Source: Sporisorium sorghi
Taxonomy: Eukaryota > Basidiomycota > Ustilaginomycetes > Ustilaginales > Ustilaginaceae
Assembly: GCA_023212695.1 (NCBI GenBank)
Contig: JALCCG010000065.1
Location: 1-64,000 of the forward strand
DNA length: 64,000 nt
Direction: 5' to 3'
Position numbers and translations under genes: made by a program. Numbering within the stretch: position 1 is the stretch's first letter; the number at the start of each line of letters is the position of its first letter. This document shows positions 19,029 through 30,500 of this stretch, piece by piece. Below the pieces are notes generated by a model that was not told the DNA's origin, ran no database searches, and worked only from the letters and a program-made list of their open reading frames with translations.

Positions 19029-19652
19029 CGATTTCAAAGGCGGCAATTATTGCATCACTTTACAAGCGAACAAGGCCAGCCATACGAAAGTTTGCGAAGG
19101 AAAGTCTTGGCTGCATCTACCTAGCGTCCTCATTGGTTCGCCACGAGAATGAAGCTCGCTTGTTCACCTTGTGCAAGACTAGACTGCAGCATGGCACATT
19201 GCAAAGTGCATTGCGATCGTGCCTCGCTTCGCTACACCGCCAACCATTGCTCGAGCGGCTCCCTTTGCTCGGCATGCTCTGCTCGGTTTCGGATCTCAGA
19301 CAGCCGAGTTGTTTGCAGTTCAAAGTTTGGCCTTGACATCGACTCGTGGTGAATCGACGTGGTGATGCAAGTCAACGGCTTCGTTGCTCATAAGCGGAAT
19401 GCCTGCTTGGCCTGTGTCCACGCCGAGCAGCTAAGCTTGCTTTGGTGTCACTTCCAAGTCGGCGTCGGATGCTCCGATTGGCCGCTTCGTTGTTCCATTC
19501 GCATTCGATCGGAATGTTTCCGCTCCCAACAAAGGTGAGAGAGCGGCAGAAGCGGCGACGGACAATGACCGAGCGAGCAGCCTCATGCTCTGTTGCGGCA
19601 GAAAAACACTTCGGGGCCGAGCGAGCCGCCAGCCTGAGCTCGAGGTGGGTGA

Positions 19653-19694
19653 AAAAGTTTTTTTTATTTTTTATTTTTTTTTATTTTTTTATTT
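19653..19694. repeat. T-rich tract with single A interruptions
   Basis: A run of T blocks broken by single A bases. It belongs to the series of A/T homopolymers scattered through the gene-free intervals. Confidence 0.85.
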
Positions 19695-19859
19695 TAATCA
19701 GATTAGCGATCTCTTCTCGCTGAGATGGAAAATTTTCTTCCATGCATGAGCACAGGCACTAGGGCAGAGGAAGCTGCACGGCATCGTGAATCCTCGTTCC
19801 TTTCCACAGCAGAAGCAATGTCGAAGAAGGCGCCAAAGCTCTCTGTCTGTCTGTGCTCT

Positions 19860-21060
19860 TAGCCTGTTTCGGCTTTGCCCCCAATTGACCCGACCGCTTC
19901 CAAACACTGTCGTTCTGGCTCGTCTCGTCCACCTCGATGTGGTATTGAGCTAATGTGTGTCTGTGATCGCCAATCTGATACAAAACAAGCTCGTCCTTTC
20001 TATCTGTCCCGTTGACCAAGACTAACCCCCACCCAAGCACTACTACTTGATATCCTCTCGAACATCTTCAAGCCCTCCTCCCACTCCCTCTCACTGACAG
20101 TGATCTCGAAGGGTAAGTATCAACACCAAATAACGCTGATGAACATCGACTAGTTACAACGTCAAGTCTCAGTGTCACAGTAGCGAGTTGGAGGGCATTG
20201 TCGACGACAGTGCAGGAACCGGCCACCATGCTCAAGTGACGATGATCGTGCTCCGATCGATATGGGAGGTGGGCGCAATCTAGATTGCACCGCCCACTCT
20301 TCAGCCTTCAATCACGTCTCGGCCAGGTGCGCTCGGCTCATTGAATCCAGGCGATCACCTCGCTGGCCGAAGGACGAAGGTATCCAGGTCGCCAAGAAAG
20401 CACATCGCTCCTCTTTGCTGAGCGGTGCGACAACGCCAATCGGGTGGATGCGCTATTCGCCGGTCCCGGCATGACCGCGCCGAGCTTAACGATGTGGGCT
20501 CTTGGCGAAAGAACGCCAGCTGCACCCTGCAGCGGCAGGCTCGACCGGTGGCCAAAGTGATCTGCCGCATCTGCCACCTCGGAGCGATCACCTCACAATG
20601 GTGCAGCCGGCGCGAACGTGACCACTCTTTGAAAGCGATCTGGACCGGATCGGCTAGCGTCGATGTCGTTTAGGACGTGGGCATATCATGTTACACAAGC
20701 AAACAGACTGACGTCGATGGAACCTTCTTTGATCATCTTGCGCACAGATTCAATAACCGAACCCCAGACGAACGCGCAGTCTTGGTTGCACTACGACAGC
20801 TGTCTCTTTTCACCCAGAAAAGCTTGACATTTCCAGACCTCGTCGCCGCTCTCAAGCCCTACGAAGCAGCAACCTCGCTATGAGCGTGTTCGCTGCCACC
20901 ACTGACGCGGTAAGTTCCAGACAATTACGACTTGATCCAGTTCGATGATGAGAGGGCCTCGATGCCGAGACGCTTTCAGAAGCAGTCTCGCTTGCCGACG
21001 CATCATTTTTTGACTGCATAACCGTTGTGGAGACTCTTCACGAGCTTCCTTAGCACACCG
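19860..21060 (+). other. gene-like remnant or unrecognised transcript
   Basis: A pyrimidine-rich leader-like stretch (about 19990-20105) leads into a perfect donor GTAAGTAT at 20113, with a possible acceptor CACAG ending at 20180 (68 nt, the usual intron size here). Joining them keeps a frame open for about 55 codons, from a stop at about 20048 to a stop at 20283, but the joined frame has no ATG at its head. A second donor-like GTAAGTTCC lies at about 20911 after a short ATG frame. Neither leads to a recognisable protein. It may be a decayed gene, a non-coding transcript or chance. Confidence 0.3.
20269..20297. repeat. imperfect inverted repeat around a 14-bp palindrome
   Basis: GCAATCTAGATTGC (20275-20288) is a perfect palindrome. 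It is flanked by GTGGGC on the left and GCCCAC on the right, the latter offset by three bases. The element could form a cruciform or bind a dimeric protein. No known site is recognised. Confidence 0.6.
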
Positions 21061-21948
21061 CACAGCCGCGGCTATTAGGTCGTCACGTTGTGTGGTGGGT
21101 TCCCCGAGACGTAAGCGAGCGAATCGGCTGCGACTTCATTTGCGGCGGCGGACTAAGGTCAATGACGTTTAGACCATACCCGCGCATCTCCGGTGGCCGT
21201 TCGAGGCGGGGCTTCTGACCAACACCTCTGACCATCGCTCAGCGCTCAGAGCATTGGATCATGATGCCGCCTCAAAGCTCGATTCGTGCTCTACCGACTG
21301 CAATGGGTGATGGCAATGGTGTTTGCGAGTCGGCCCAGCTCGTCAGCTATACGCCAACTGCGAGTCCCGCTCCGAGAACGGGCTTGCAGAGGTGGAAGGA
21401 AGCTCATGCGCTGTCGCACCCAGGTTGCTGCTGCGGCCATTTCCCGATCCGCGATGCCTTGCGTCTGTGAGTCTCGTCGACTCTGAAGGCATTGCGAACG
21501 CTCTCTGGCACGGCAGCGGCGAGACTGCCTTCTTACTGCATGAAAAAGCACAGAGAGGAGTCGCCTCGACGAACCAATCAGAATCGAGCTATTCCAAAGC
21601 ATCGACATTCTTGGTCTTGGTCATCGTTGACCGAAGCTCGGCGCGAGACCCTATGATGCTGTCGTATTCTTTCATGCCTTGTCTTCGGTCAACTTGCTTG
21701 CGTTCCGCTGAATGTCGCTCTGCCCCGTTCGAGGTCGATGGCGTACAAGCAGCGTCTCAGCCAGCTAGCTGTCTTCAACGACGCGCTTTTTTCGGCTTTT
21801 GATCCTCCACGTCGCGATCACGCGAAAGCAGAAACGTGCAAATTGGTTTGTCAGCACTCTCTGCTTCTGCTGTCCGCCGTTGATCGTCATCGGCCTTGTT
21901 CTGCATCGTCATGCCATTCAATGTCGTGACAGGAGCAGGCAGCAGCTC

Positions 21949-21953
<5 letters not shown>

Positions 21954-21986
<33 letters not shown>
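21954..21986. repeat. poly(T) tract, T33
   Basis: Uninterrupted run of 33 T in the sid2-sid1 interval. Confidence 0.9.
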
Positions 21987-22583
21987 CTGTTTGCCAAAAT
22001 CCTGGATTTTGCAACTCCGCTTCCTTTTCATTTTGCAGTTCCATCAGCTGCCGCAGGACCAAGCCCGTCATAGCCGTGTTCGAGCTCCTTCTCCGCTTTC
22101 GAGCCAAGGCTGGGTGTCCAACGGTTCACGGCGACACTGGTTTGCAATAGCCTCTTTCTGATTGGTCGAGCTCTCCTTCGCTCCGTCGTTGGCCAGCGAA
22201 TGGTTGGTCGATGCCATCGTCAGTTGCCACTGCTAAGATCGCGCAATGGCTGCTCTTACACAGCCTTTGCGTGATCTCCTTGGGCAGCACGTCGCCCCCG
22301 CACCTGTTGGATGTCTGCTTCGGCCCGACTGCTGGTGCACGTTCTCTCTCTCGCCTCTTAGCTTGCTCGTCGTGATTTGCTCATATCCCCGGCCACTCTT
22401 GCGAAGCTTTCGACCGACCCGAGCACGTTCAGCCTTTCGCAAATGCTCTTCATCGCTCGTCACCGAAGATGCTTGCCAACAGCCGAGCTCGGAGCGGGGA
22501 GGCTTTCAAAGAGCGGGCATCGTCTCTGAGACGACTGGCCTCGGTGCTGCTGCAGGGTCTCTGACCAAGCTGCTCACAATCGA

Positions 22584-22838
22584 GAGAGAGAGAGAGAGAG
22601 AGAGAGCCGCCGATCCGTCAACCTGGGTGCAGTGTCCTTCTCATTCCTCTGCTTGTAGTGCNNNNNNNNNNNNNNNNNNNNNNNNNNNNNNNNNNNNNNN
22701 NNNNNNNNNNNNNNNNNNNNNNNNNNNNNNNNNNNNNNNNNNNNNNNNNNNNNNNNNNNNGAGAGAGAGAGAGAGAGAGAGAGCCGCCGATCCGTCAACC
22801 TGGGTGCAGTGTCCTTCTCATTCCTCTGCTTGTAGTGC
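22584..22838. other. assembly gap flanked by the same 78 bp
   Basis: Bases 22662-22760 are 99 N. The 78 bp before the gap (22584-22661) are identical to the 78 bp after it (22761-22838): a (GA)n run followed by the same unique sequence ending CTTGTAGTGC. The simplest reading is that two contig ends overlap and should be merged, so no sequence is missing and the interval is about 177 bp shorter than shown. Confidence 0.85.
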
Positions 22839-23110
22839 CAATTTTTTTCAGGCAAGCCGCCTGCTTAGCCAAAACAAGGGTCCTTCTCGCTGCGAGGCGA
22901 GCTGGATGATGATGAAGCTGTTTCTCCTCCTACGCTACGCCTTGCAGCTTGAGACCATTCTTCTCCACAGACGCCACATTCCGGCCATAGAATCCTTTTA
23001 GGACGAAGTTCCTGCTTTCCTTCCCCCATCCAACTACTTCCTCACCAGCTAAGACCGCGAACACTTTTCTTCGGCGTGACCAAGCCTACTCGAACGGCAC
23101 ATTGCTTTGA

Positions 23111-23116
23111 TATATA
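23111..23116 (+). promoter_or_regulatory. TATA-like box upstream of sid1
   Basis: TATATA in the context TTTGATATATACG, about 260 bp before the sid1 start codon and followed by a pyrimidine-rich leader (23120-23370). Confidence 0.4.
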
Positions 23117-23372
23117 CGCCGCCGCCTCTTGCTTCCCCGCCTATTCTCGAAGTATTCTCGAAACACTTATAGCGCTCGAGGTTCTTCCATCATCGAACTG
23201 CTTTCATCCTCCTGGCCATCGTTTCTCGGCTTAGCACTCACACATTCCTTTCCAACTTTGGCATCGACCTCTGATCACAACGATCCATACCCGCCGACAT
23301 CACCAACTCTCGACCCAATTGACGGCACCTCAGCACTCCACCTTGGCCGCTTCCACCTCTTCTCTTCAAGCC

Positions 23373-25344
23373 ATGAACGGAGTAAGTCCTAGTCAAGCCG
23401 GTGCGACCCTCACACGCCCATTCGTATGCTGACCTTCTCTCCATTTTACAGGTTTCTTCCTCGCACACCACCGTCCCTAAAGAAGAGATCTACGACCTCC
23501 TCGGTATCGGCTATGGCCCGGCCCATCTGGCCCTCTCCATCGCCCTTCGAGAGTCGACCGAGGCCAACGAGGCAAACTTCAAGTCGCACTTCCTCGAGAA
23601 GCGCGGCCACTTTGCATGGCATCCTGCCCTCCTGCTCCCCGGCTCTCAGCTCCAGGTCTCGCCGCTCAAGGATCTCGTCACTCTGCGTGACCCCACCTCG
23701 ACCTACAGCTTCTACAACTATCTTCATTCGCACGGTCGCCTCGCACGTTACATCAACAAGGAGCAGGGCGTTCCCAGCCGACGCGAGTGGACTTCGTACC
23801 TCGCTTGGGCCGCACGACGCATGAACGACGCCGTCTCGTACGGTCAGGATGTCGTATCGATCGAGCCCTTGACGCTCGCCTCGGCTGCTCCGGACGCCAA
23901 GCAGGACGTGTTGACTGTGCGACCCGCCAGTGGCGAGGAGGCCGAAGCGCTCTGCCTCTACCGCGTTCGCTGCCGTGACGAGGCGACGGGCCAGGTGATC
24001 ACTCGATACGCTCGCAACCTCTCCGTAGCTGTGGGCGGTGTCCCCAAGTTGCCGCCTGCATTCGAAGCAGCCTGGGCGGAGCAGCAGCACGCTGCTTCCG
24101 GCTCGATCGCTCGCATCGTCCACTCGGGCTTCTACCTTCCCTCGCTCACCAAGCTCGAGCCGGAGCTGCACAAGATCGCATCGCTGCGCCGTCTCGAGTC
24201 GGCTTCTGCGGGCGGTGCCCCGCTCGACGACGCTTCTCGCCTGCGCCTCGCCGTCATCGGCGCGGGCCAGTCGTCGACCGAGATGTTGATGAATCTGCAC
24301 TCGCGTTTCCCCGCCGCCATTGTCACCATGATCTTCCGTGCCTCAGCCTTGGTGCCCTCGGACGACACGGGCTTCATCAACTCGGCCGCGTTCGATCCGG
24401 AGCGTACGGACGAGTTCTGGCAGGCCAACGAGACGCAGCGCCGCAAGTGGCTGCAGGAGTTCAAGCGCACCAACTACTCGGTCGTGCGCACTGATCTGCT
24501 CAATGAGCTGCACGACACCATGTACGACAAGTACGAGGTGCAGCTGCCCGAGGAGCTGCAGGACCCTGCTGAGCGCGAGGCAGGCTGGATGGAGATGCGA
24601 CGCTGCACGGAAGTCGACAGTGTCAATGTGGTGGAGGATGGAGTGGAGTTGACGCTGCGCGATAACTTGCGGAATGGCAAGCTGGAGACGGTGCGCTTTG
24701 ACGCCGTGTTTGTCGGCACGGGCTTCGTGCGTTCACCCGCCAAAATGCCGTTTTTGGAGCAGCTCAAGCCATTCTACCCGGCGCTCGACGACGAGTGGAT
24801 GGCGCGCGATACGACCGCCGAGGAGGACGAGACCGCCAAGCTAGTCGACGTGGAGGACGACGAGGTCGTCGAGCGTCGTCGCGAGAACCTGCGCGGGATC
24901 ACGCGGGATTACAGACTCGTTCCCGGCTCAGCGATGCGCAGTACTCCGCACAGTGGCAGCGGCAAGTCCTCCCCCGGCGCAGGCAGCGACGCCTCGTCCA
25001 CATCGTCCCAGCAGACTCTCGCGAGCGAAATCGCGCTGAGTGGTAACGCAGCGCACCTCCCCGAACCCTCGCTCTACGTCCTGGGCGGCAACGAGGCGAC
25101 GCACGGCTTGTCGGACAGCCTGCTGTCGATTGTTGCGCACAGAGCGGGCGAGCTGACTACGTCACTGGTGCAGAGGTTGGGGAGCGCCAGGAGGGGGACG
25201 GCGAGTGTGGTGGAGAGCGGTAGGGTGGAGAGCGGCGAGAGGCAAAGGGGCGAGACGGTAGTCGGGGCGAAGGCGAGGCAGGCTGCGGATGCTGTGAATG
25301 AGAAGTTGGCCAGGTTGCAGGGCATCCAGCTTGGGCAGTCGTGA
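23373..25344 (+). CDS. sid1: Sid1-type L-ornithine N5-monooxygenase
   Basis: The committing enzyme of hydroxamate siderophore synthesis: it hydroxylates the side-chain nitrogen of L-ornithine using FAD, NADPH and O2. Exons are 23373-23381 and 23452-25344, giving 633 residues. The first exon is only ATG AAC GGA. It is joined across a 70-nt intron (GTAAGT, branch CTGAC, TTACAG) to a second exon that has no usable ATG of its own before the FAD site. Seen: FAD site GIGYGPAHLALS (about residues 20-31), NADPH site VIGAGQSSTEML (about 270), VGTGF (about 423) and the family C-terminal THGLSDSLLS (about 553), then a low-complexity tail of about 70 residues. Closest families are SidA and PvdA. It is divergent from sid2, and regulation by iron through the shared GATA sites is likely. 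Confidence 0.94.
23382..23451 (+). other. sid1 intron 1
   Basis: 70-nt intron with donor GTAAGT, branch-like GCTGAC about 20 nt before the acceptor, and acceptor TTACAG. Splicing joins the nine-base coding exon to the main frame at GTT TCT. Confidence 0.85.
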
Positions 25345-25818
25345 GCAGGAATGTCGATACGGAGGCGGAGAGCCAGCAAAAACATCTGTATTTGTCTTAA
25401 TCAATCAGGAACATTTCAATCATCTTGCGAGAGGAGAGTCGTGCTTCTTCGTCGTCATTGTCTGTTGCGTCAGCTTGGGAGGGGGCGTCCACTGTCGCTC
25501 TGTACTCGCTCGAGGCGCGTGGGAGAAAGGCTGCTTGGGCGGCTTGCGGTCAACGAGAGGCTGGCTGGTCCGGATGGCAGCACGGCGACTTATAGGCGGG
25601 AACAGAGCTACCAAGCCGGTGTGCACTCGCTTGACAGTCCAACGGTTCTCGCCTCTATCACGCTTGCCCTGGACGACATCACGATCGCCGGCTGTGCCGA
25701 GAGCTCCATCTTTGCCGATGGCTCTATGTTGAGCATTTTCGACCACTGCTTGTTGGTCAACAATGAAGACTTTTGCACACTCTGTGCTACTTGCTGATTT
25801 CGTCTATGGGCATTTCGA
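25345..25818. other. spacer between converging sid1 and the Cwc24 gene
   Basis: 474 bp between the stop codons of two converging genes. I see no further gene, repeat or RNA. It should hold both 3' UTRs. Confidence 0.6.
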
Positions 25819-26928
25819 TTATGCTGCGTTGTCATCGTCGTCGTCGTTTGCTGCACCTCCCAACTCGGAGATCGGCTGCTTATCCTCCCCCAACCAGCCC
25901 TGCTTCTCCGCCTTCGCTTCGGCCTTTCTCCGCTTGGCCGCCTCCATCTTGTGCAACACCTTGGTCGCGCCGTTGAACAGCCCGCCGGTCTGTTTGCCGC
26001 ACGCAAAGCACTTGCTGTTCTTGGCAAAGCGCTTGATGGCACAGGCGGAGCAAAAGTAGTGTCCGCAGCGCGTCACCACGGGGTCTGTGAACGGCTGACG
26101 ACAGATCAGACACGCGAAGGGTATCTCTTCCTCCTCCTCGCCGGCATCGGATTCCGGGTCTGACAGCACGTTCTCCCGACCTCCACGTGCGGAGCTGTTG
26201 GGGAGCACATCGAGCTGCCACCCAGCCAAGTAGTCGGATCGGTCGTGCAGGAACTTGCACGTGTCGCCAAACCCGCAGTAGCCCGTCTCCTTGTAGTCTT
26301 TGCAGATGTCTGGCTGGTAGTCCATGAGCGAGGTGGTGCGTACGGTGGTGGTTTGGCGGATAGGCCCGCGCGCGCGCATTTTGGAGGAGGAGCCGTCGTC
26401 GCGCGCGGCGATGTACGATTGGTAGGATTGAGCGCCGCGATAGAGGCCGTCTGCGTTGCTCGTCTGCGGTTGTTTTGTGGAGGAGGGAGTGTCGAGATCC
26501 CAGTCGCTATGCCGCGTGGCGTCGTCGCGGATCTTCTGCAGGCTGGAGGCGGTGGCTGATGTACCACCGGAGCGATTCGGAGATTGGACAGCGTCGCCTT
26601 CTTCGAGGCCGTAGGAGTAGTCGTCCTCGCCGTCCTCAGGCTGACCAAGCTTGGACTTGCGATAGACCGAGCCAGTCGACTGGAGGAGTGGATTGTTGTT
26701 GAAGCGCTTCTTCTTGATCACCACGGCGGAGGATGACTCGGCGTCATCTCGATCCGAATCGCTGTCAGAGCGGTTGAGCGACGATACCCGAGACGGGCCG
26801 GCTGTGCTATTCGAGGCAGAGGAGGATGAAGAGGAAGCCGCCGCACTGGAGGTGGTGGCGCGAGAGGCGGGTCCTCGCTTGCGTTTGAAGACGACGTTCG
26901 GTGCCGCTGCCTCTGTAGATGCGTCCAT
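25819..26928 (-). CDS. CWC24: pre-mRNA splicing factor Cwc24/RNF113 (CCCH plus RING)
   Basis: A spliceosome factor of 369 residues; in yeast Cwc24 joins the activated (Bact) complex near the 5' splice site. The start is the ATG at 26928 (MDASTEAAAP), since the upstream extension begins only with TTG. The N-terminal half is Ser/Asp-rich and disordered, with the basic patch KRKRG near the start. Then come a CCCH finger (Cx8Cx5Cx3H, within DICKDYKETGYC and CKFLH, about residues 205-235) and a C3HC4 RING finger beginning CLICRQPF with CGHYFCSAC and ending CFACG (about residues 275-320). The order CCCH then RING is diagnostic of the Cwc24/RNF113 family. It could also have ubiquitin ligase activity, as proposed for RNF113A. 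No intron is seen. Confidence 0.93.
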   Translation of the reverse strand: MDASTEAAAPNVVFKRKRGPASRATTSSAAASSSSSSASNSTAGPSRVSSLNRSDSDSDRDDAESSSAVVIKKKRFNNNPLLQSTGSVYRKSKLGQPEDGEDDYSYGLEEGDAVQSPNRSGGTSATASSLQKIRDDATRHSDWDLDTPSSTKQPQTSNADGLYRGAQSYQSYIAARDDGSSSKMRARGPIRQTTTVRTTSLMDYQPDICKDYKETGYCGFGDTCKFLHDRSDYLAGWQLDVLPNSSARGGRENVLSDPESDAGEEEEEIPFACLICRQPFTDPVVTRCGHYFCSACAIKRFAKNSKCFACGKQTGGLFNGATKVLHKMEAAKRRKAEAKAEKQGWLGEDKQPISELGGAANDDDDDNAA

Positions 26929-27128
26929 GTTTTCTGCAATGCTGCTCGTGGTCGGGTGGTGGTGGCAAGACGAGAAGAATTGCGCTTTGAGCACGACACA
27001 CAAATCAAGGGTCTGGAATCGAAAAAATGCTCGGCTTTCGGAAATAGGTGTGGTTCAGTCGAAGTGGAGCAGCGTTGGTTGTATCGTGCGATAGACTGCA
27101 CAGACCCTTTGGCGAAAAAGAGAAAGAG

Positions 27129-27164
<36 letters not shown>
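27129..27164. repeat. poly(A) tract, A36
   Basis: Run of 36 A in the 650-bp divergent interval between the Cwc24 and FGAM synthase genes. No other feature is evident in 26929-27582. Confidence 0.9.
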
Positions 27165-27167
<3 letters not shown>

Positions 27168-27582
27168 AGATTTTTTTGTTTTTCTGACTCGCAGTTCTTC
27201 TCATCTGTGCTTGTCCTACGTTGGTCGAGTTGGACATGGACAGGGGTTCCAACGATGGGCAAGACGCTCCTTCCTTCTCGACTTGATAGGAGGGCAGTCA
27301 CCCCTTCTGCACCTCTTCCGACTCAGTCGTTCAAGTAGCAGTTCTCGGTCTTGCTCGATCTGCTGCTCGTCGATCCATTCTCCAATCGCATCTTCCCGTC
27401 TCTACTGCAGCGACAACGAACAACGTGAGATTTAGGATCATCCTGAACGCCATTGAATTGGCTGACTCAGCGTCTGACACTGCTTTGCTTTGCTTCGCCC
27501 TGCCATCTTACTGGTGATTGAAACAGACGGACGGCAACTCGTCTGCTACCGTTCGTAGCTGCATAGCGACTGATCCATCAAG

Positions 27583-30500
27583 ATGCTGTCTTTGATCGGC
27601 TCTTCGCTCCTCCACCCCTCCAAGCGCACACAGCTCTTGGAGAGGGCCAACGCCAAGCTTGGCGGCGCCAAACTCGCCTCCATCGATGCGGTCTACATCC
27701 ACTTTGTCAACGCTGCTTCTGAAGAGGCCGATGCTGTTCTTGCCGATACAGCCAGCCCGCAGCGCAATGTTCTCGACAGCCTCCTCGTCTACGGTGACAA
27801 TGTTGACCTGCCGCATACCCGTCCTGCCGTCCAGAATATCCTTGCTGGACAAGCCGCCGGATCGGCTCAGCAGACTGTCCTGTTCGTTCTCCCCCGCCCG
27901 GGAAGCATCTCGCCTTGGTCCAGCAAGGCCACCGACATTGCTCGTATGTGCACCCTCAAGGACCACGTGGACCGAATCGAGCGAGGTATCGCCTTTGTTC
28001 TGGAGCCTGTCGCCAATGCTACCCTCGAGGCTGCCGACCTTGCCAACGTGCACGATCTCCTCCACGACCGCATGACCCAGTTCATCTCGGCCGTCCCTCC
28101 CACCGTCGACGCCCTCTTCCACAAGGCGCAGCCCGCTCCCCTCACCCACGTCGACCTCCTCGGTGCGGACGGCACCTCGGACCGCCAGGTCGCCAAGCAG
28201 CGTCTCGTCGATGCCAACGAGAAGCTCGGCCTGGCCCTCGCCAATGACGAGATCGACTACCTCGTCGACGCCTTCATCGCCGGCAAGGGAGACGGCTCCA
28301 ACGCGCTCCGTCGCAACCCCACCGACGTCGAGCTCTTCATGTTTGCTCAGGTCAACTCCGAGCACTGCCGTCACAAGATCTTCAACGCCGACTGGACCAT
28401 CGACGGCAACACCATGCCCAACACCCTCTTCGGCATGATCCGCAACACGCACAAGCTCCACCCGCAGCACACCATCAGCGCCTACTCGGACAACGCCGCC
28501 GTCATCGAAGGCTACGAGGCCACGCGTTTCGCTCCCTCCCCCGCCGGCGGCCTCACTGTCTACCAAGGCGTCAAAGAGCCCATGCCTTTCCTCGCCAAGG
28601 TCGAGACCCACAACCACCCCACCGCCGTCTCGCCCTACCCTGGTGCCGCCACCGGCTCCGGTGGTGAGATCCGTGACGAAGGCGCCGTCGGTCGCGGTTC
28701 CAAGCCCAAGGCCGGTCTCGTCGGATTCATGACCAGCAACCTTCTCCTCGAGGGCGACGGTCGCCAGCCTTGGGAGGAAGACTTTGGCAAGCCTTCGCAC
28801 ATCTCGAGCGCCTACGACATCATGATCGACGGCCCGCTCGGCAGTTCTGCCTTCAACAACGAGTTTGGTCGTCCCGGTCTCAGCGGCTTCTGGCGTACCT
28901 GGTCCGAGCGCGTGCCCATCGACGACGCCTCGAGCGAGGTGCGTGGCTACCACAAGCCTATCATGCTCGCCGGTGGTCTCGGCAACGTGCGTCCCAAGAA
29001 TGCGCTCAAATCCAAGATCACGCCCGATGCCGCCATCATCGTGCTCGGTGGTCCCGGTATGCTTATCGGCCTCGGCGGCGGTGCTGCTTCGTCCATGGCC
29101 AGTGGCAGCTCGTCGCGTGCGGCTCTTGACTTTGCCTCGGTGCAGCGTGACAACCCGGAGATGCAGAGGCGCTGCCAGCAGGTCATCGACGCCTGCACTG
29201 CGCTCAGCGATGCGCCCGGTGTTATCGAGGGCCGCGTCGGCGAGGGCAACCCCATCCAGTCTATCCACGACGTCGGTGCTGGTGGTATCAGCAATGCGCT
29301 GCCCGAGCTCGTGCACGATGCTGGCCTCGGTGCGCGCTTCGAGATCCGCGATGTGCTCGTCGACGACCCGTCCATGAGCCCCATGGAGATCTGGTGCAAC
29401 GAGTCGCAGGAGCGCTACGTGCTGGCTGTCAGCCAGGAGGATCTCCCTCGTTTCGAGGCCATCGCCAAGCGAGAGCGATGCCCTTACTCGGTCGTCGGCC
29501 GCGCCACCGTCGAGCAGGAGCTCGTCGTCACCGACCGTCTGCTCGGCGGCACGCCCATCCACCTCCCCATGCCCATCCTCTTTGGCAAGCCGCCCAAGAT
29601 CGCGCGTCAGGCTCAGAGCAAGCAGCTCCTCCGTGTTCCTTTCGACTCGACCTTGACATCGTACCTTCCGCACAGCAAGGACGACCCCGTCAAGATGTTT
29701 GCCGAGGCCGTCGACCGCGTCCTCCACCTGCCCACGGTTGCGTCCAAGAACTTTTTGATCACCATCGGCGACCGAAGCATCACGGGTCTCGTGGTTCGCG
29801 ACCAGATGGTGGGTCCTTACCAAGTGCCCGTCGCCGATGTCGCTGTCACGCGCACGTCGTACGGCTTTGACGAGAGCCTCACTGGTGAAGCCGTCGCCTC
29901 GGGTGAGCGCACCCCGCTCGCGCTCATCAGCGCCGCTGCTTCGGCACGCATGGCCGTGGCCGAATCGCTCACCAACATCGCCGCTGCCAGCATCGAGAGC
30001 CTCGAGCGCATCAAGCTTTCCGCGAATTGGATGTGCGCCGCGAGCCACTCGGACGAGGGCGCGCGTCTGTACGAAGCTGTGCAGGCCATTGGTCTGGACC
30101 TGTGCCCCAAGCTCGGCCTGGCCATCCCCGTCGGAAAGGATTCGATGTCGATGAAGATGGCCTGGGAGTCGGCCGAGGGCGAGAAGCGCGAAGTGACTGC
30201 GCCTCTCTCGCTCACCGTGACCGCGTTCGGACCCGTCGACGACATCACGCGCACCTGGACGCCCCAGCTGCGCACCGACGTCGACGACACGGTGCTGCTG
30301 TTCGTCGACCTCGCCGGGGGCAAGCAGCGTCTGGGCGGCTCGTGTCTCGCCCAGGTGTTCCGCCAGCTGGGCCACGAGGCGCCGGACGTCGAGGACGCCG
30401 CGGTGCTCAAGGCGTTCTTCGAGGCGTGCTACACGCTCAAGCAGCTGCGCGTGCAGAAGCGCGACGAGGGCAGCCTGGTGCTCGCCTACCACGACCGTTC

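Noticed and set aside
20677..20883. Short open frame with a segment faintly like the cyanase N-terminal helix region (LTFPDLVAAL)
   Set aside because: The likeness is limited to about ten residues, and no catalytic part of cyanase follows in any frame.
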